The position numbers were made by a program, and so were the translations under genes. Below the pieces are notes generated by a model that saw nothing but the letters and a program-made list of their open reading frames with translations, searched no databases and was not told the DNA's origin. From Nanobdellota archaeon (GTDB taxonomy: Archaea > Nanobdellota > Nanobdellia > Woesearchaeales > UBA9642), in assembly GCA_021813435.1 (NCBI GenBank), contig JAKAKR010000004.1, positions 56,972-120,971 on the forward strand: a DNA stretch of 64,000 nt, given 5' to 3'. Of this stretch, positions 46,661 to 56,634 are shown piece after piece; position 1 is the stretch's first letter, and every line of letters starts with the position of its first letter.

Positions 46661-47071
46661 TCATTTAAAGAAATCATCAATAATCTTTGCTGCTTCTTCA
46701 ACCGTCGCATATTCCTTTACAGTAATCTCAGGCGAACCCGCAATCATTGCAGATAATCGCTTGCCTTCTTGCGGTCGATACAGGCAAAGGATTTTTTTCT
46801 TATGCTCCAGCGCCCGGCCGATTTCATAGCCCACACCTAAGCTCGGTGTTGTGACTTCTGCGACAAGAACATCTGATTCGAGGACCCACTTGAGGTCCCG
46901 ATCATGGATATATGCTTCAGTAAGACCATCCTCGCCCTGAGTGCTCAGATTCTTATCGCCGACATGCTCAGTGAGAACAATCCCATATTTTTTCAGGTGT
47001 TCAATAATCTGCAGATATAACCCTGCATCACTCCTCCCTGCACGTATTGAACCTGCAAAATAGATCTTCAT
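46661..47071 (-). CDS. Nucleoside 2-deoxyribosyltransferase/DNPH1-like N-glycosidase
   Basis: MKIYFAGSIRAGRSDAGLYLQIIEHLKKYG...DRDLKWVLESDVLVAEVTTPSLGVGYEIGRALEHKKKILCLYRP. Confidence 0.9.
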   Translation of the reverse strand: MKIYFAGSIRAGRSDAGLYLQIIEHLKKYGIVLTEHVGDKNLSTQGEDGLTEAYIHDRDLKWVLESDVLVAEVTTPSLGVGYEIGRALEHKKKILCLYRPQEGKRLSAMIAGSPEITVKEYATVEEAAKIIDDFFK

Positions 47072-47183
47072 ATTATATAGAAGTGTAAGTTTTTTATAAA
47101 TGTTCGGAAATCTTTCGGAAAATGTTCAAGTAGACATATAAAAAAGTTATTCTTGCCTATCAAAATAAAAACATTTAAAAACT

Positions 47184-47227
47184 ACTGTAACTTTTTGTTT
47201 ACAGTTAGTTAACAAAAATTAACTAAC
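47184..47227 (+). promoter_or_regulatory. Two overlapping operator-like dyads abutting a start codon
   Basis: ACTGTAA-N8-TTACAGT (47184-47205) overlaps GTTAGTTAA-caaaaa-TTAACTAAC (47204-47227), which ends immediately before ATG 47228. Box A AACATTTAAAAA at 47170-47181. Confidence 0.65.
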
Positions 47228-47509
47228 ATGAATCCGCAACTCAAAATAATACTCAAGTACATGCTGCATAAGCATTATGTCGGCGGAAAACACATTCCCG
47301 AAAACCTGCTTTTCAAATCTAGGTTAAAATCAGTTCCAAAAGATTTGCGAAAGGAATGTGAAGATGAATACGCCGAATTGTTACAACGAGGAGTATTTAT
47401 CCGTCTTAAAAAACGAACAGGAAAGAGAAGTGATTGGCATATCAGCCTAAATCCTGAGATGCTTGCAGAAATAAATGAACTGGTCGAGGACACATATGAC
47501 ACGGTATAA
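47228..47509 (+). CDS. Small basic protein (93 aa), first gene of a two-gene cassette
   Basis: Intact ORF behind strong dyads and a box A; overlaps the next gene. Confidence 0.6.
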   Translation: MNPQLKIILKYMLHKHYVGGKHIPENLLFKSRLKSVPKDLRKECEDEYAELLQRGVFIRLKKRTGKRSDWHISLNPEMLAEINELVEDTYDTV

Positions 47510-47858
47510 GTATGGTCAATTTTGCGAAGTATATGGAAAGACATTGACTAATCTATTATGGGAACACGTATTATGTTTTGATAATTATATTGATGTGGGA
47601 TTTGTTGCAAAAGAGATTGGGATAAGCAGACCAAAGGCGTATAAACTGATTTATGAATTCTTAGAGAAAAAATATCTTGTAAAACAACGCATGGTCGGAA
47701 AGACCCAGCTCTATAGACTAAATAAGGAGCACCCGATTGTCAAAATTCACCTGCGCAATTTCAGAGAGTGTGGCAGGATGGTGGTTGAAAAGTATAAGAA
47801 ACCTGCGACGCATATAACAAATGGACCTGTTGGAGTAATCTCAACTAAGAGTATATGA
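47496..47858 (+). CDS. wHTH DNA-binding protein
   Basis: DVGFVAKEIGISRPKAYKLIYEFLEKKYLVKQRMVGKTQLYRLN winged-helix pattern. Start set at ATG 47496 inside the longer ORF. Confidence 0.7.
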   Translation: MTRYKYGQFCEVYGKTLTNLLWEHVLCFDNYIDVGFVAKEIGISRPKAYKLIYEFLEKKYLVKQRMVGKTQLYRLNKEHPIVKIHLRNFRECGRMVVEKYKKPATHITNGPVGVISTKSI

Positions 47859-48524
47859 TTATCCCTTCACTTCCTCAATTCCGTTCTGGACAATGCGGAA
47901 CACGACGAAATTTCCGTCCTTGATTGATCGATGCTTTGCAACGATGAGTTTGCGCAGATCTCCGCGCATTTTCTGGATTTCGATCATTGCCCTACTCCAA
48001 TACTTAACAATGTCCCCGCCGACAGTCTTGGTCCGTGTCGAGTCGTCAAAATCCGCATAGACCTGGTTAGTGATAAGCACCGGGATATGTCTCTTGCGCG
48101 CAACCTCTGAGAGGAGCGCAAATTGCAGCCCTAGTTCACGGTTTGCGTTGACCGCATCGCCCGAGAGCTCGAGGCGATACAAGCTTGCGATGGAATCGAC
48201 AATGACGAGCCCGAAATCATTGGTGATTGATTTCCTGATGAATTCAAACGCTTCCTTCTGCTCCTGATAATTTGAAGGAGTAAGAAAGATTGTCCGGTTC
48301 AGGACTTCTTCATAATTCGGGCAGAGCTGCTTGAATCGCGCAAGCGAAAAGGAATTTTCTGTATCGACATAGAGGATTTTCTTTTCTTTGACCTGCATCA
48401 TTGCGAGAAGGCAGATGTTTGTCTTGCCACAGCCCGGAGGACCATAGATGGTTGTGATGACATCAGACTCAAACCCTCCCTCAAGAAGCGTATCCACAAA
48501 ATCAGTCCCGGTTGATTGATGCAT
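47859..48524 (-). CDS. radB: DNA repair and recombination protein RadB
   Basis: RecA-fold Walker A GPPGCGKTNICLLA; LLEGGFESDVITTIYG; LVIVDSIASLYRLEL; LITNQVYADF; short RadB-like length. Confidence 0.93.
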   Translation of the reverse strand: MHQSTGTDFVDTLLEGGFESDVITTIYGPPGCGKTNICLLAMMQVKEKKILYVDTENSFSLARFKQLCPNYEEVLNRTIFLTPSNYQEQKEAFEFIRKSITNDFGLVIVDSIASLYRLELSGDAVNANRELGLQFALLSEVARKRHIPVLITNQVYADFDDSTRTKTVGGDIVKYWSRAMIEIQKMRGDLRKLIVAKHRSIKDGNFVVFRIVQNGIEEVKG

Positions 48525-48573
48525 ACTCTCTGGAGTGGGAGTGATTTTAAAAAGTTGATTATCAGAGTCCGGA

Positions 48574-49203
48574 TCATAAGTTTATTGCAAGTCTTGCGTC
48601 TATGCTTTCTTTAGTGATGTATCCTTGCAGCCAATAGCGATGATCTTCTGCAAGTTCAATTCGTATATCCCCCATATAACTTGGCGCTTTGCCTTCTTTG
48701 AACGTGACGCCTCCGCCGATGCGTACATATTTGCTTAGGCCATATCCTGCTGTTGCGCTTGCAGAACTGCTATTTGAAGATGCACCTATGGAATAATTTG
48801 ATTCTATATCAAATGTCCATGGTCCATTGATGAGTGTTGCATATATCTGGGGGGTTACCATGCGATATCTGCCCGATTCGTTTTTGAACAGGCCGAGTGC
48901 TCCGATAATACTCGCATCTTTCATTTCGCAGATATAGCCCAGATTTAATCCCTGGTTTTCGACTTGTCCGTCATCTGAAATACTATTCGGAACTGCAACC
49001 ACCAAGTCGATTAGTGAATCATCAAGATTTTTGGTAAATAGTTTTGGAATGACCATCCCTGAGTATTTGCCGTCAGTGCGGCTTGCGTGCAGATCAATCT
49101 GCGTGGCCTTTGGTCCCCGAAAACCATTGTAAAAATCCTGCGCATGCATGTTGACATACATTAATGCTGCTGCGATAAACCCCAGCATTGCTGATTTTTT
49201 CAT
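48574..49203 (-). CDS. Secreted beta-rich protein (outer-membrane-barrel-like pattern)
   Basis: Signal peptide MKKSAMLGFIAAALMYVNMHAQ, then amphipathic beta-strand-like segments to a C-terminal strand (IDARLAINL). Confidence 0.6.
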   Translation of the reverse strand: MKKSAMLGFIAAALMYVNMHAQDFYNGFRGPKATQIDLHASRTDGKYSGMVIPKLFTKNLDDSLIDLVVAVPNSISDDGQVENQGLNLGYICEMKDASIIGALGLFKNESGRYRMVTPQIYATLINGPWTFDIESNYSIGASSNSSSASATAGYGLSKYVRIGGGVTFKEGKAPSYMGDIRIELAEDHRYWLQGYITKESIDARLAINL

Positions 49204-49204
49204 T

Positions 49205-49600
49205 CTAATCACCTTGCGCATCATAAGATAATGCGTCATAAATTTCCTTCCAGTGACCTATATTTTTTCTTAAACCTGAATAAAATAATGCGCGGTTAAG
49301 AAATATTCCTTTTGAAGAATCAATATCGTCAATAATACCTCTGGAATCTACGTTAATATTAACTAGTTTTATACTTACTACCCCTTTAGATCTTTCAAAA
49401 AAATACCCATTATAAAGGCGCATTTGTCCATTGTAGATGCAAGCTCTAGCTTCTCCCTCGAGGTTGTTGAGTAGATAATCTACCTGAGATCGATATGCTT
49501 CTAATAATTTATCCTCTAGTAATTGTATCTCTTTTTTTTCTATCATTTTTTCATCAACTCCATTAATGTTGTATATGTTCTTTTTTTCCGTATCTTTCAT
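49205..49600 (-). CDS. Hypothetical protein (about 131 aa)
   Basis: Intact AT-rich ORF directly upstream of the secreted protein gene. Confidence 0.5.
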   Translation of the reverse strand: MKDTEKKNIYNINGVDEKMIEKKEIQLLEDKLLEAYRSQVDYLLNNLEGEARACIYNGQMRLYNGYFFERSKGVVSIKLVNINVDSRGIIDDIDSSKGIFLNRALFYSGLRKNIGHWKEIYDALSYDAQGD

Positions 49601-49711
49601 TTTGTTACTCCTATAAGATAGTGGATTATCGAACATCTATTTAATTATATGTGGTGGTAACTGCCACCAATAAACACAACATATTTAAACATTAAGAATA
49701 GTGCTATCGTC

Positions 49712-50458
49712 ATGTACGAATCATTACTCAAGGATATTGGTTTAAGCCCGAATGAGGCAAAAGTCTATGAGGCGCTCCTCTCAACAGGAGAATCATCCGT
49801 ACAGCGCATCTCATTGAAATCAAAAGTGCATCGCAGGAATGTCTATGACTCCCTTGCAAAGCTCGTTGAGAAAGGGCTTGCCTCAGAAGTATTCATCAAA
49901 GGGGAAAAGAATTTCAAGGCGATAAATCCAACTAAACTCTTAGAACTGCTCAAGGAAAAAGAGGAACGCATCACCAAGGTTCTTCCCGAGATGCAGACCA
50001 AGTATCAATTCACTGAAGAGAAAGAGGAAGCATATTTCTATCGCGGGATGGAAGGATTCAAGGTCTATCTCCAGACAATCCTTGAAACTAAAGAGACAGT
50101 CTATTTTATCGGTGCAAAAGCATTCTGGCTCGATCCACGACTAAAACATTATCTCCTGCGATTTGACAAGGAACGAAAAAGGTTAGGAATACGATTCATG
50201 CACCTCTTTGATTGCGAGGTCAAAGAACAAAAGCCGGAAATTCTCAAACTTGTCGGTAAACCATACAAATTTATGCCAAAAGAATATTCAAGCAATACTG
50301 CAGTCGATATCTTCGGCGATTATGTCGTGACTTTTGTCGGCGTCAAGCCTGGAGAATTAGATGAAGAGCCATTGATGTTTGTTTTGAAGAGCAGAAGGCT
50401 TGCGGATGGCTACCGCAAATTCTTCCAGTTCATGTGGGACCACTGCAAAGAAAGATGA
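49712..50458 (+). CDS. TrmB-family transcriptional regulator
   Basis: LLKDIGLSPNEAKVYEALLSTGESSVQRISLKSKVHRRNVYDSLAKLVEKGLA plus effector-binding region. Confidence 0.92.
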   Translation: MYESLLKDIGLSPNEAKVYEALLSTGESSVQRISLKSKVHRRNVYDSLAKLVEKGLASEVFIKGEKNFKAINPTKLLELLKEKEERITKVLPEMQTKYQFTEEKEEAYFYRGMEGFKVYLQTILETKETVYFIGAKAFWLDPRLKHYLLRFDKERKRLGIRFMHLFDCEVKEQKPEILKLVGKPYKFMPKEYSSNTAVDIFGDYVVTFVGVKPGELDEEPLMFVLKSRRLADGYRKFFQFMWDHCKER

Positions 50459-50531
50459 ATGGTTTTTCCGCAGGGAGGTGTTAAGATTGTTCTTTCACAT
50501 CATTTAAATAACAACAAACCATTCTATATTC

Positions 50532-50981
50532 ATGCTGGCAAATGGAACCCTCGCCCCGGATTTTGAACTGCCTGACCAGAATGGCAAACTGCACCGGTTG
50601 AGTGATTATAACGGCAAAAGTGTCCTCATCTATTTCTATCCAAAGGATGATACGCCCGGATGCACGACAGAGGCATGTACTATACGGGATGAATATGATG
50701 CGTTCAACACATCAAAGCTCGTAGTTCTGGGTATAAGTCACGATACGCCGGAAAGCCACAAAAAATTTGTTGCAAAGTATTCCTTGCCATTCACCCTGCT
50801 CTCTGATCCAAAAAAAGAAGTCATCACTGCATATGGCGCAGGAGGGATAGTTACTAAACGCATATCTTATCTTATTGGTCCTGACGGGAAAATCATAAAA
50901 GGATATGCAAAAGTTATCCCACAGGAGCATGCGCAAGAGGTTCTGTCAACGCACGCAACATTAGTCAGGGTCCGTGCATGA
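50532..50981 (+). CDS. bcp: Peroxiredoxin (Bcp type)
   Basis: APDFELPDQNGKLHRLSDYNGKSVLIYFYPKDDTPGCTTEACTIRDEYD. Confidence 0.95.
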   Translation: MLANGTLAPDFELPDQNGKLHRLSDYNGKSVLIYFYPKDDTPGCTTEACTIRDEYDAFNTSKLVVLGISHDTPESHKKFVAKYSLPFTLLSDPKKEVITAYGAGGIVTKRISYLIGPDGKIIKGYAKVIPQEHAQEVLSTHATLVRVRA

Positions 50982-51042
50982 TTTCTATAGCCTCAGATCA
51001 AAAACAATAACCCTTTTAAACCCCTTTTCCCCTCTTGCAGTT

Positions 51043-52545
51043 ATGGATTTTAAGAGGATACTCAAGCCTCAGTATTATTTACTCGCAATCCTGTTCCTGC
51101 TTGTTCTAGGATTCAGATTGTTCATGGTATTCCAGACCCCAAATTTCAATTATGACGCCTATTTTACGCTTCGTCAGGTCGAAAATATCAAGCAGACAGG
51201 ACTCCCCTTATATGAGGACCCTTTGAGTTATGGTGGCAAGAGCCAATTATTTGCGCCATTAAACTATTATATCCTTGCAGTATTCAGCTTTATCTTCCCC
51301 CTCGACATGGTCGGAAAGATACTGCCCAACATCTTTGCATCGCTCATTGTTGTCCTTGCCTATTTTTTCACCCTCAAGAGCGTCAAGGACCCTAAAGTCT
51401 CACTCATCATTGCATTCATGGCAGGATTTGTTCCCATCCTCTTTTTTGACATCAATAATATTACAGTCAATTATCTTGCGATCCTTTTGATCTTTGCAAT
51501 TATCTATTGCATGACGCGCATCAATGAAAAGAAGTACACCGACTACAGCCTTATTCTCATGTTTCTTTTGGTCCTTACCACGCCGCTTGCATTCCTCCTT
51601 ATCATCGGATTCCTCTTCTATCTCATCTATCTCAAATTGGAAAATCAGGAGATTGAGATCAAGGAGATCGAGATCATACTCTTTTTTGTGTTCCTTACCT
51701 TCTGGATTAACCTGCTTATCTACAAGAAGGCATTTGCAACCCACGGCCTGCTCATTATCTGGCAGAATGCGCCGCTTAAATTCCTCTCAAACCTTTTTAG
51801 CCAATTGACATTCATCGAGGCATTCTATACCATCAGCATCATCCCGCTTATCCTTGGCGTCTATTCTATTTATCATGCATTCCAGAACCAACAGAACAAG
51901 AGCGTCATGCTCCTCACTGGCTTTTTGACCGGAACATTCATCCTGGTCTGGTTCAAACTGCTCGACCTTGTCACCGGCCTTGTATTTCTCAGTGTCACAC
52001 TCGTCATTCTCAGTGCATTTAGCATGAAAGGATTTGTCTCATTCATCGAAAAGACACGCATCAGTAAATATGAGAATCTTATCATCGGGGTGCTTCTGGT
52101 GCTATTTGTGGTAAGCGCAATCATACCATCCTACCTTATGATCAAAAATCGCATCCATCAGGTACCTTCATCGCAGGACATCAATGTGTTTATCGCTGCC
52201 TCGCAGATCACTCCAAAGAATGCAATGATTGCCGCAACTGTTGAAGAGGGAAATCTCCTGGCGTATTATGCGAACCGGAAAAATATTGCTGACATCAATT
52301 TTTTGCTCACGCCCAACATCAACCAGCGCGTGGGAGATATTGACACTATCTATAAGACACGCTTTGAGACTGAAGGGGTCGGGATCATGAACAATTATGG
52401 CGCAAAATACCTTGCCGTAACATCGTACGCGCAGGCAAAATATGGGATCACTGAACCGTTCTATGTCTCAGATACTGCATGCTTCACCCTCCTCTACCGC
52501 TCGAACCAGTCAAAGATCTACGAATTAAAATGTAAAAAACGCTAG
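51043..52545 (+). CDS. GT-C-like multi-TM glycosyltransferase/membrane protein
   Basis: Many TM helices; N-terminal FRLFMVFQTPNFNYDAYFTLRQVENIKQTGLPLYEDPLSYGG resembles the GT-C first luminal loop. Start placed at ATG 51043. Confidence 0.75.
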   Translation: MDFKRILKPQYYLLAILFLLVLGFRLFMVFQTPNFNYDAYFTLRQVENIKQTGLPLYEDPLSYGGKSQLFAPLNYYILAVFSFIFPLDMVGKILPNIFASLIVVLAYFFTLKSVKDPKVSLIIAFMAGFVPILFFDINNITVNYLAILLIFAIIYCMTRINEKKYTDYSLILMFLLVLTTPLAFLLIIGFLFYLIYLKLENQEIEIKEIEIILFFVFLTFWINLLIYKKAFATHGLLIIWQNAPLKFLSNLFSQLTFIEAFYTISIIPLILGVYSIYHAFQNQQNKSVMLLTGFLTGTFILVWFKLLDLVTGLVFLSVTLVILSAFSMKGFVSFIEKTRISKYENLIIGVLLVLFVVSAIIPSYLMIKNRIHQVPSSQDINVFIAASQITPKNAMIAATVEEGNLLAYYANRKNIADINFLLTPNINQRVGDIDTIYKTRFETEGVGIMNNYGAKYLAVTSYAQAKYGITEPFYVSDTACFTLLYRSNQSKIYELKCKKR

Positions 52546-52606
52546 GCGCGAAAACAGAACACACCAAAAAACAAAAACACTAAAACACGAACACTAGTGA
52601 CATATC

Positions 52607-53980
52607 ATGGACCGAAAAAAAAATATCACCATCCTTGCAAGCATCATACTTTTTGCAGCGCTTCTTCTTATTGCGCCTTATATTGTCCGGTTCATCAATG
52701 GAAATACTGCGATCCTCAATCATGAATCATCGCGTGATATCAGGCTCATCGCAGGGGTTGATAGTGGATTCATCGACCCGCTCTACCAATCTCCAATCAC
52801 CATCAACATCGTCTATCTCTTGCCGGCATTGCACCCCTACTGGTATCTTGCCATAAATATACTCTTAGGACTGCTCTCGGTCTGGCTGTTCTATCTTATC
52901 CTGATCAAACATAATGTTGCACGCAAGAATATCTGGGCAATGCTGGTCCTTCTGATCACTTCACCAATATTTATCCATGTATTCCAGGGAGTCAATAGTT
53001 ATGGCATCTGCATTTTTCTCACTCTTGCCGCGATCCTGCTCCTTGTCGAGAATAAAGGCGTCATCAGCGTAGTATTATTTGCAGTGATGCCATTCATCAA
53101 CTTCTATTGGGCCTTGGTCAGTCTCATACTCCTCATCATCTATCTGGTCTATAATGAGCGGACAGTCAAGGGCTCGCGCTACATCATCATTTTTCTCATC
53201 CTTGCGATGCTTGCAAGCTATTTTAGTAATATACTCCTCGGGAACGCAGTGCTTGGTGAAATATCATTCTCTGCAGAGAATTTGATCACGGACATCGGCG
53301 CAAACACGGGATTCTCATTCTCGCTCGTGATCCTCTCCATTATCGGATTAGTGCTGCTCTGGGAACGCGGGTTAAAGAATGTACTGGTCTATACCAGTAT
53401 CATCTTTCTTGTGATACTTTCAGTATGGGTCCAGTTGCTCCGTATCTACCTTGATTTTGTGCTGGTCATTTACGCAGGATTCGCGCTCATCTATCTCAAT
53501 CGCAGGAAATGGTCGATCCAGCTCATCAAGAAAACAACCATGCTCCTCATCCTCTGCTCTATACTATTCTCAACATTATTTTATATCACGACTGTCTCCC
53601 GTGCAGAGCCATCTCCTGAACTTCTTGATGCACTCGCATTCCTCAAACAACAGTCGCATCCCGGAGAAGTCGTCCTTTGCCCGACAGACCTCTCTTATCA
53701 TGTGGAATATTATTCTTCGCTAAAGACATTTGCCAACCCAGAAACCCTGCTCAAAGATCCTGCAAAGGAAAAAATTGCTGCAGATATCGCAAAATCACGA
53801 AATCTTGAGAATACAGAACAACTTCTCTCCACGAATACTATCCGTTACATCCTCATTGATGAAACCTACCGCAAATATCTTGAAGAACAGGATGGACTCC
53901 TTTTCATTATGGAGACCAGCAACAAATTCTCGCAGATCTACAAGAACCAGAAATTTGAAATCTGGATGTATACGTCCTAG
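52607..53980 (+). CDS. GT-C-like multi-TM membrane protein (second copy of the architecture)
   Basis: Multi-TM with a soluble C-terminal domain; same layout as the preceding gene. Confidence 0.7.
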   Translation: MDRKKNITILASIILFAALLLIAPYIVRFINGNTAILNHESSRDIRLIAGVDSGFIDPLYQSPITINIVYLLPALHPYWYLAINILLGLLSVWLFYLILIKHNVARKNIWAMLVLLITSPIFIHVFQGVNSYGICIFLTLAAILLLVENKGVISVVLFAVMPFINFYWALVSLILLIIYLVYNERTVKGSRYIIIFLILAMLASYFSNILLGNAVLGEISFSAENLITDIGANTGFSFSLVILSIIGLVLLWERGLKNVLVYTSIIFLVILSVWVQLLRIYLDFVLVIYAGFALIYLNRRKWSIQLIKKTTMLLILCSILFSTLFYITTVSRAEPSPELLDALAFLKQQSHPGEVVLCPTDLSYHVEYYSSLKTFANPETLLKDPAKEKIAADIAKSRNLENTEQLLSTNTIRYILIDETYRKYLEEQDGLLFIMETSNKFSQIYKNQKFEIWMYTS

Positions 53981-54026
53981 GAATGTATTATCCCTCGTGA
54001 TCCTCATGCCAGTATCTGCTTTTGTC

Positions 54027-54743
54027 CTATGGCATACTGCATCCTAATTCAGGATATGTAGCGTTATAATCGGTGCATAGGATGCTGCGCATCTTCTCTT
54101 TATCCACATACGTATTCAGAACAGTATCCCCGACCACAAGTGTAGGATAGGATGATACACCGTATGTCTGTTTGAGGATTCCAATGATAGGCTCTTGCGA
54201 TTCCAATTGCTCGTCAATTGCAAAGATGAGCAGGTTCTCCTTGAGCAGCGTCTTATAATAGTTGAGTACTGTTGCCTGGTCGGCGCATTCCGGGCATTTG
54301 GCATTGTCAGAATAGAAATAAATCACTGTCACAAAATCCGAGGAGTTCGGGCAGAATTCCTTGAGGTTCTTTGCGATAATGAGGAAATTGATCTGCGAGA
54401 GCGTATACTGACGCTTGAGCATCTCAAAATCTGTGCTGCGCACCTTTGATTGCTGGTCATACAATTCCAGACGCTCACGGTTCTGCTCTAATTCGATTAT
54501 GGCCTTGTTGAAGATGACCCGTGATGCCGCGCATTGATTCGGCCCTGTACTCGACTTGACCCACTCGCTCTGGAGCTGGAGGCTGCGGATATTGATCTGA
54601 TTGACATCATTGACCTCCTGGAAATAATTGATGCGTTGCAGGTCCATCAGGAATCCAAAAAAGAATCCGATGAAAAATATGGCTGCAGAGATGATGAATG
54701 CAAGCAGGTATCTTCGCTTATTGACTTTTCTCATTTCTTCCAC
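54027..54743 (-). CDS. Membrane-anchored thioredoxin-fold protein
   Basis: N-terminal TM; VIYFYSDNAKCPECADQATVLNYYK...YGVSSYPTLVV (CPEC and cis-Pro). Confidence 0.75.
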   Translation of the reverse strand: MEEMRKVNKRRYLLAFIISAAIFFIGFFFGFLMDLQRINYFQEVNDVNQINIRSLQLQSEWVKSSTGPNQCAASRVIFNKAIIELEQNRERLELYDQQSKVRSTDFEMLKRQYTLSQINFLIIAKNLKEFCPNSSDFVTVIYFYSDNAKCPECADQATVLNYYKTLLKENLLIFAIDEQLESQEPIIGILKQTYGVSSYPTLVVGDTVLNTYVDKEKMRSILCTDYNATYPELGCSMP

Positions 54744-56011
54744 CCCGTCTCCTTTCTGAGGAGCACGTCTTTGAATACGCCAATCCAGACAATGGCAAGG
54801 AAAATATAATAAAAGAATATGTAGAGTATAAAAGAGAATGTGATCTTTGTCCGGTACTTCTCGCGATAAAGCCGCAATGATAGCCAGAGGACTATCAGCG
54901 TTATGATAAAGAAGCCGAGAAATGTTACCAGTGATTTGAGATCCAGGTCGAGCCAGATCATATTAAACTCTGTGTGCTGCAGGTACGAGATGATATTATA
55001 ATTATATAATTGGATGAGCTTGAATGTGGGCTTGATTGACTTGAAAAAATCGTACAGGATAAGTCCAAGAATCGAGATGCCCATGATCCCTGAGATAAGA
55101 ATGACCGGCAATTGGAAAAGCCCGAAATCCCCATATTTGCGGCTGAACATCATCTTGCGATAATCGATGAGATTCTTGAATGTGCCGTGATTCCAGCGAT
55201 GACGCTGGCGATAGAGCGATTTGATGGTGTATGGCGCCTTGGTGGTCACGAATGCATTGTTGCATTGGCGGATCTTGTAATCTGCTTTTTGGATGCGCAT
55301 TGCAATCTCCATATCTTCGGTTTTGTGCGCATCGCGGAATCCGCCGAGTTTCTTGACAACTGCAGTGCGGTATACGGATAATGGTCCGGGAAGGACGTGG
55401 ATTGCATCAACATTCGAGATAAGACTCTTGTAGAAATGATTGACTGCATACTCGAGCCATTGGATGGTCTGGATTGCATTCTTTGGCTTGTACACTTTCA
55501 GGATTGGCGATACTGCGGCGATTTTGGGATCATCGAATTCTGCCATGATATTTTTGAGCGCGTCCCTGTAGGGGAACGAATCTGCGTCGAGTGTTGCAAA
55601 GAAGGGAGTATGCGTATACCTGAGCGCATTGTTCATTGCTGCATGTTTTCCGGCATTCTTCTGCGTGAGCAGTTGGAATGTTATCTTAGGATGTTTTTTC
55701 CTGATGGATTTGAGATGCTCCTTTGCACGTGCATATGTCCGGTCTTTTGAGCCGTCATCGACGACAATCACTTTTATCAATTCAGGAGGATACTGCAAGG
55801 CAGCGACTGAATCGATGGTGGGAATGATATTTTCTTCCTCATTATACGCCGGTATGATGATGGTGACCGGCGGGTGCTTTTGCAGTCTTTTTGATCTTGG
55901 TTCTTCATACTCCAGGAGCACGATCAGCCAGAATACCACATAATAGAGTGAGACGAAGTAGATAATATTCTGCAATATCTCGGTCCATCCAATCATAGCA
56001 GTATGAAACAT
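54731..56011 (-). CDS. Family 2 glycosyltransferase, processive type
   Basis: VTIIIPAYNEEENIIPTIDSVAALQYPPELIKVIVVDDGSKDRTY; FFATLDADSFP; RQRHRWNHG. Confidence 0.95.
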   Translation of the reverse strand: MFHTAMIGWTEILQNIIYFVSLYYVVFWLIVLLEYEEPRSKRLQKHPPVTIIIPAYNEEENIIPTIDSVAALQYPPELIKVIVVDDGSKDRTYARAKEHLKSIRKKHPKITFQLLTQKNAGKHAAMNNALRYTHTPFFATLDADSFPYRDALKNIMAEFDDPKIAAVSPILKVYKPKNAIQTIQWLEYAVNHFYKSLISNVDAIHVLPGPLSVYRTAVVKKLGGFRDAHKTEDMEIAMRIQKADYKIRQCNNAFVTTKAPYTIKSLYRQRHRWNHGTFKNLIDYRKMMFSRKYGDFGLFQLPVILISGIMGISILGLILYDFFKSIKPTFKLIQLYNYNIISYLQHTEFNMIWLDLDLKSLVTFLGFFIITLIVLWLSLRLYREKYRTKITFSFILYIFFYYIFLAIVWIGVFKDVLLRKETGWKK

Positions 56012-56062
56012 CGCATGATTTTTAAAGATTTCCCTCGACCAAGGTCATGAAGACCTGCGATA

Positions 56063-56524
56063 TCATCTTTTCTTTATATAATCCCCGAACGTGTATGCAG
56101 AATTCTTTTGCGCGTGGAGTGGCGTAGTGGGGTTTGCATGCGATTCTTCATCACTTATCTCTTCAACAATCTTGACATGCAGTTCACGCTCAAGTTTTCG
56201 CGCAAGTTCAACACTGGGCTTGAGATGTTCTGATTCAATCTGATGCAGGAGGGATTCGCGCTCGTTCAGGCGCTTTGCCATCTCTTCCTGCTTGAGCCCG
56301 AGTTTTTCGCGTGCACGCTTGACCCTCGCGCCATAACCCTGGATGAATATGATTGTTGGCTCTTTTTTTTCAAATTTCGGCTTTTCCTTATAGACGATCC
56401 TGACATCGCTTCTGCCTTTGATTTCCCCAAAACTTGCGCAATCCGCGCATACATGCATGGTGGTTCCTTCGATTGCGGTGTTGAATTTTGCAGGTTTTTT
56501 TCCACACATCTCGCAGGCTGTCAT
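56063..56524 (-). CDS. mbf1: Archaeal multiprotein bridging factor 1 (Zn-ribbon + HTH)
   Basis: CEMCGKKPAKFNTAIEGTTMHVCADCASFG; GYGARVKRAREKLGLKQEEMAKRLNERESLLHQIESEHLKPSVELARKLERELHVKIVE. Confidence 0.93.
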   Translation of the reverse strand: MTACEMCGKKPAKFNTAIEGTTMHVCADCASFGEIKGRSDVRIVYKEKPKFEKKEPTIIFIQGYGARVKRAREKLGLKQEEMAKRLNERESLLHQIESEHLKPSVELARKLERELHVKIVEEISDEESHANPTTPLHAQKNSAYTFGDYIKKR

Positions 56525-56634
56525 CCTCTCATCCCCACATACTATGGTTACTACTATTGTTACATTGGAAAATATCAGGTGTTTATATGTTTAATGGAAT
56601 ATCGCACGATACATTTTATTTGCATGATGGATAC

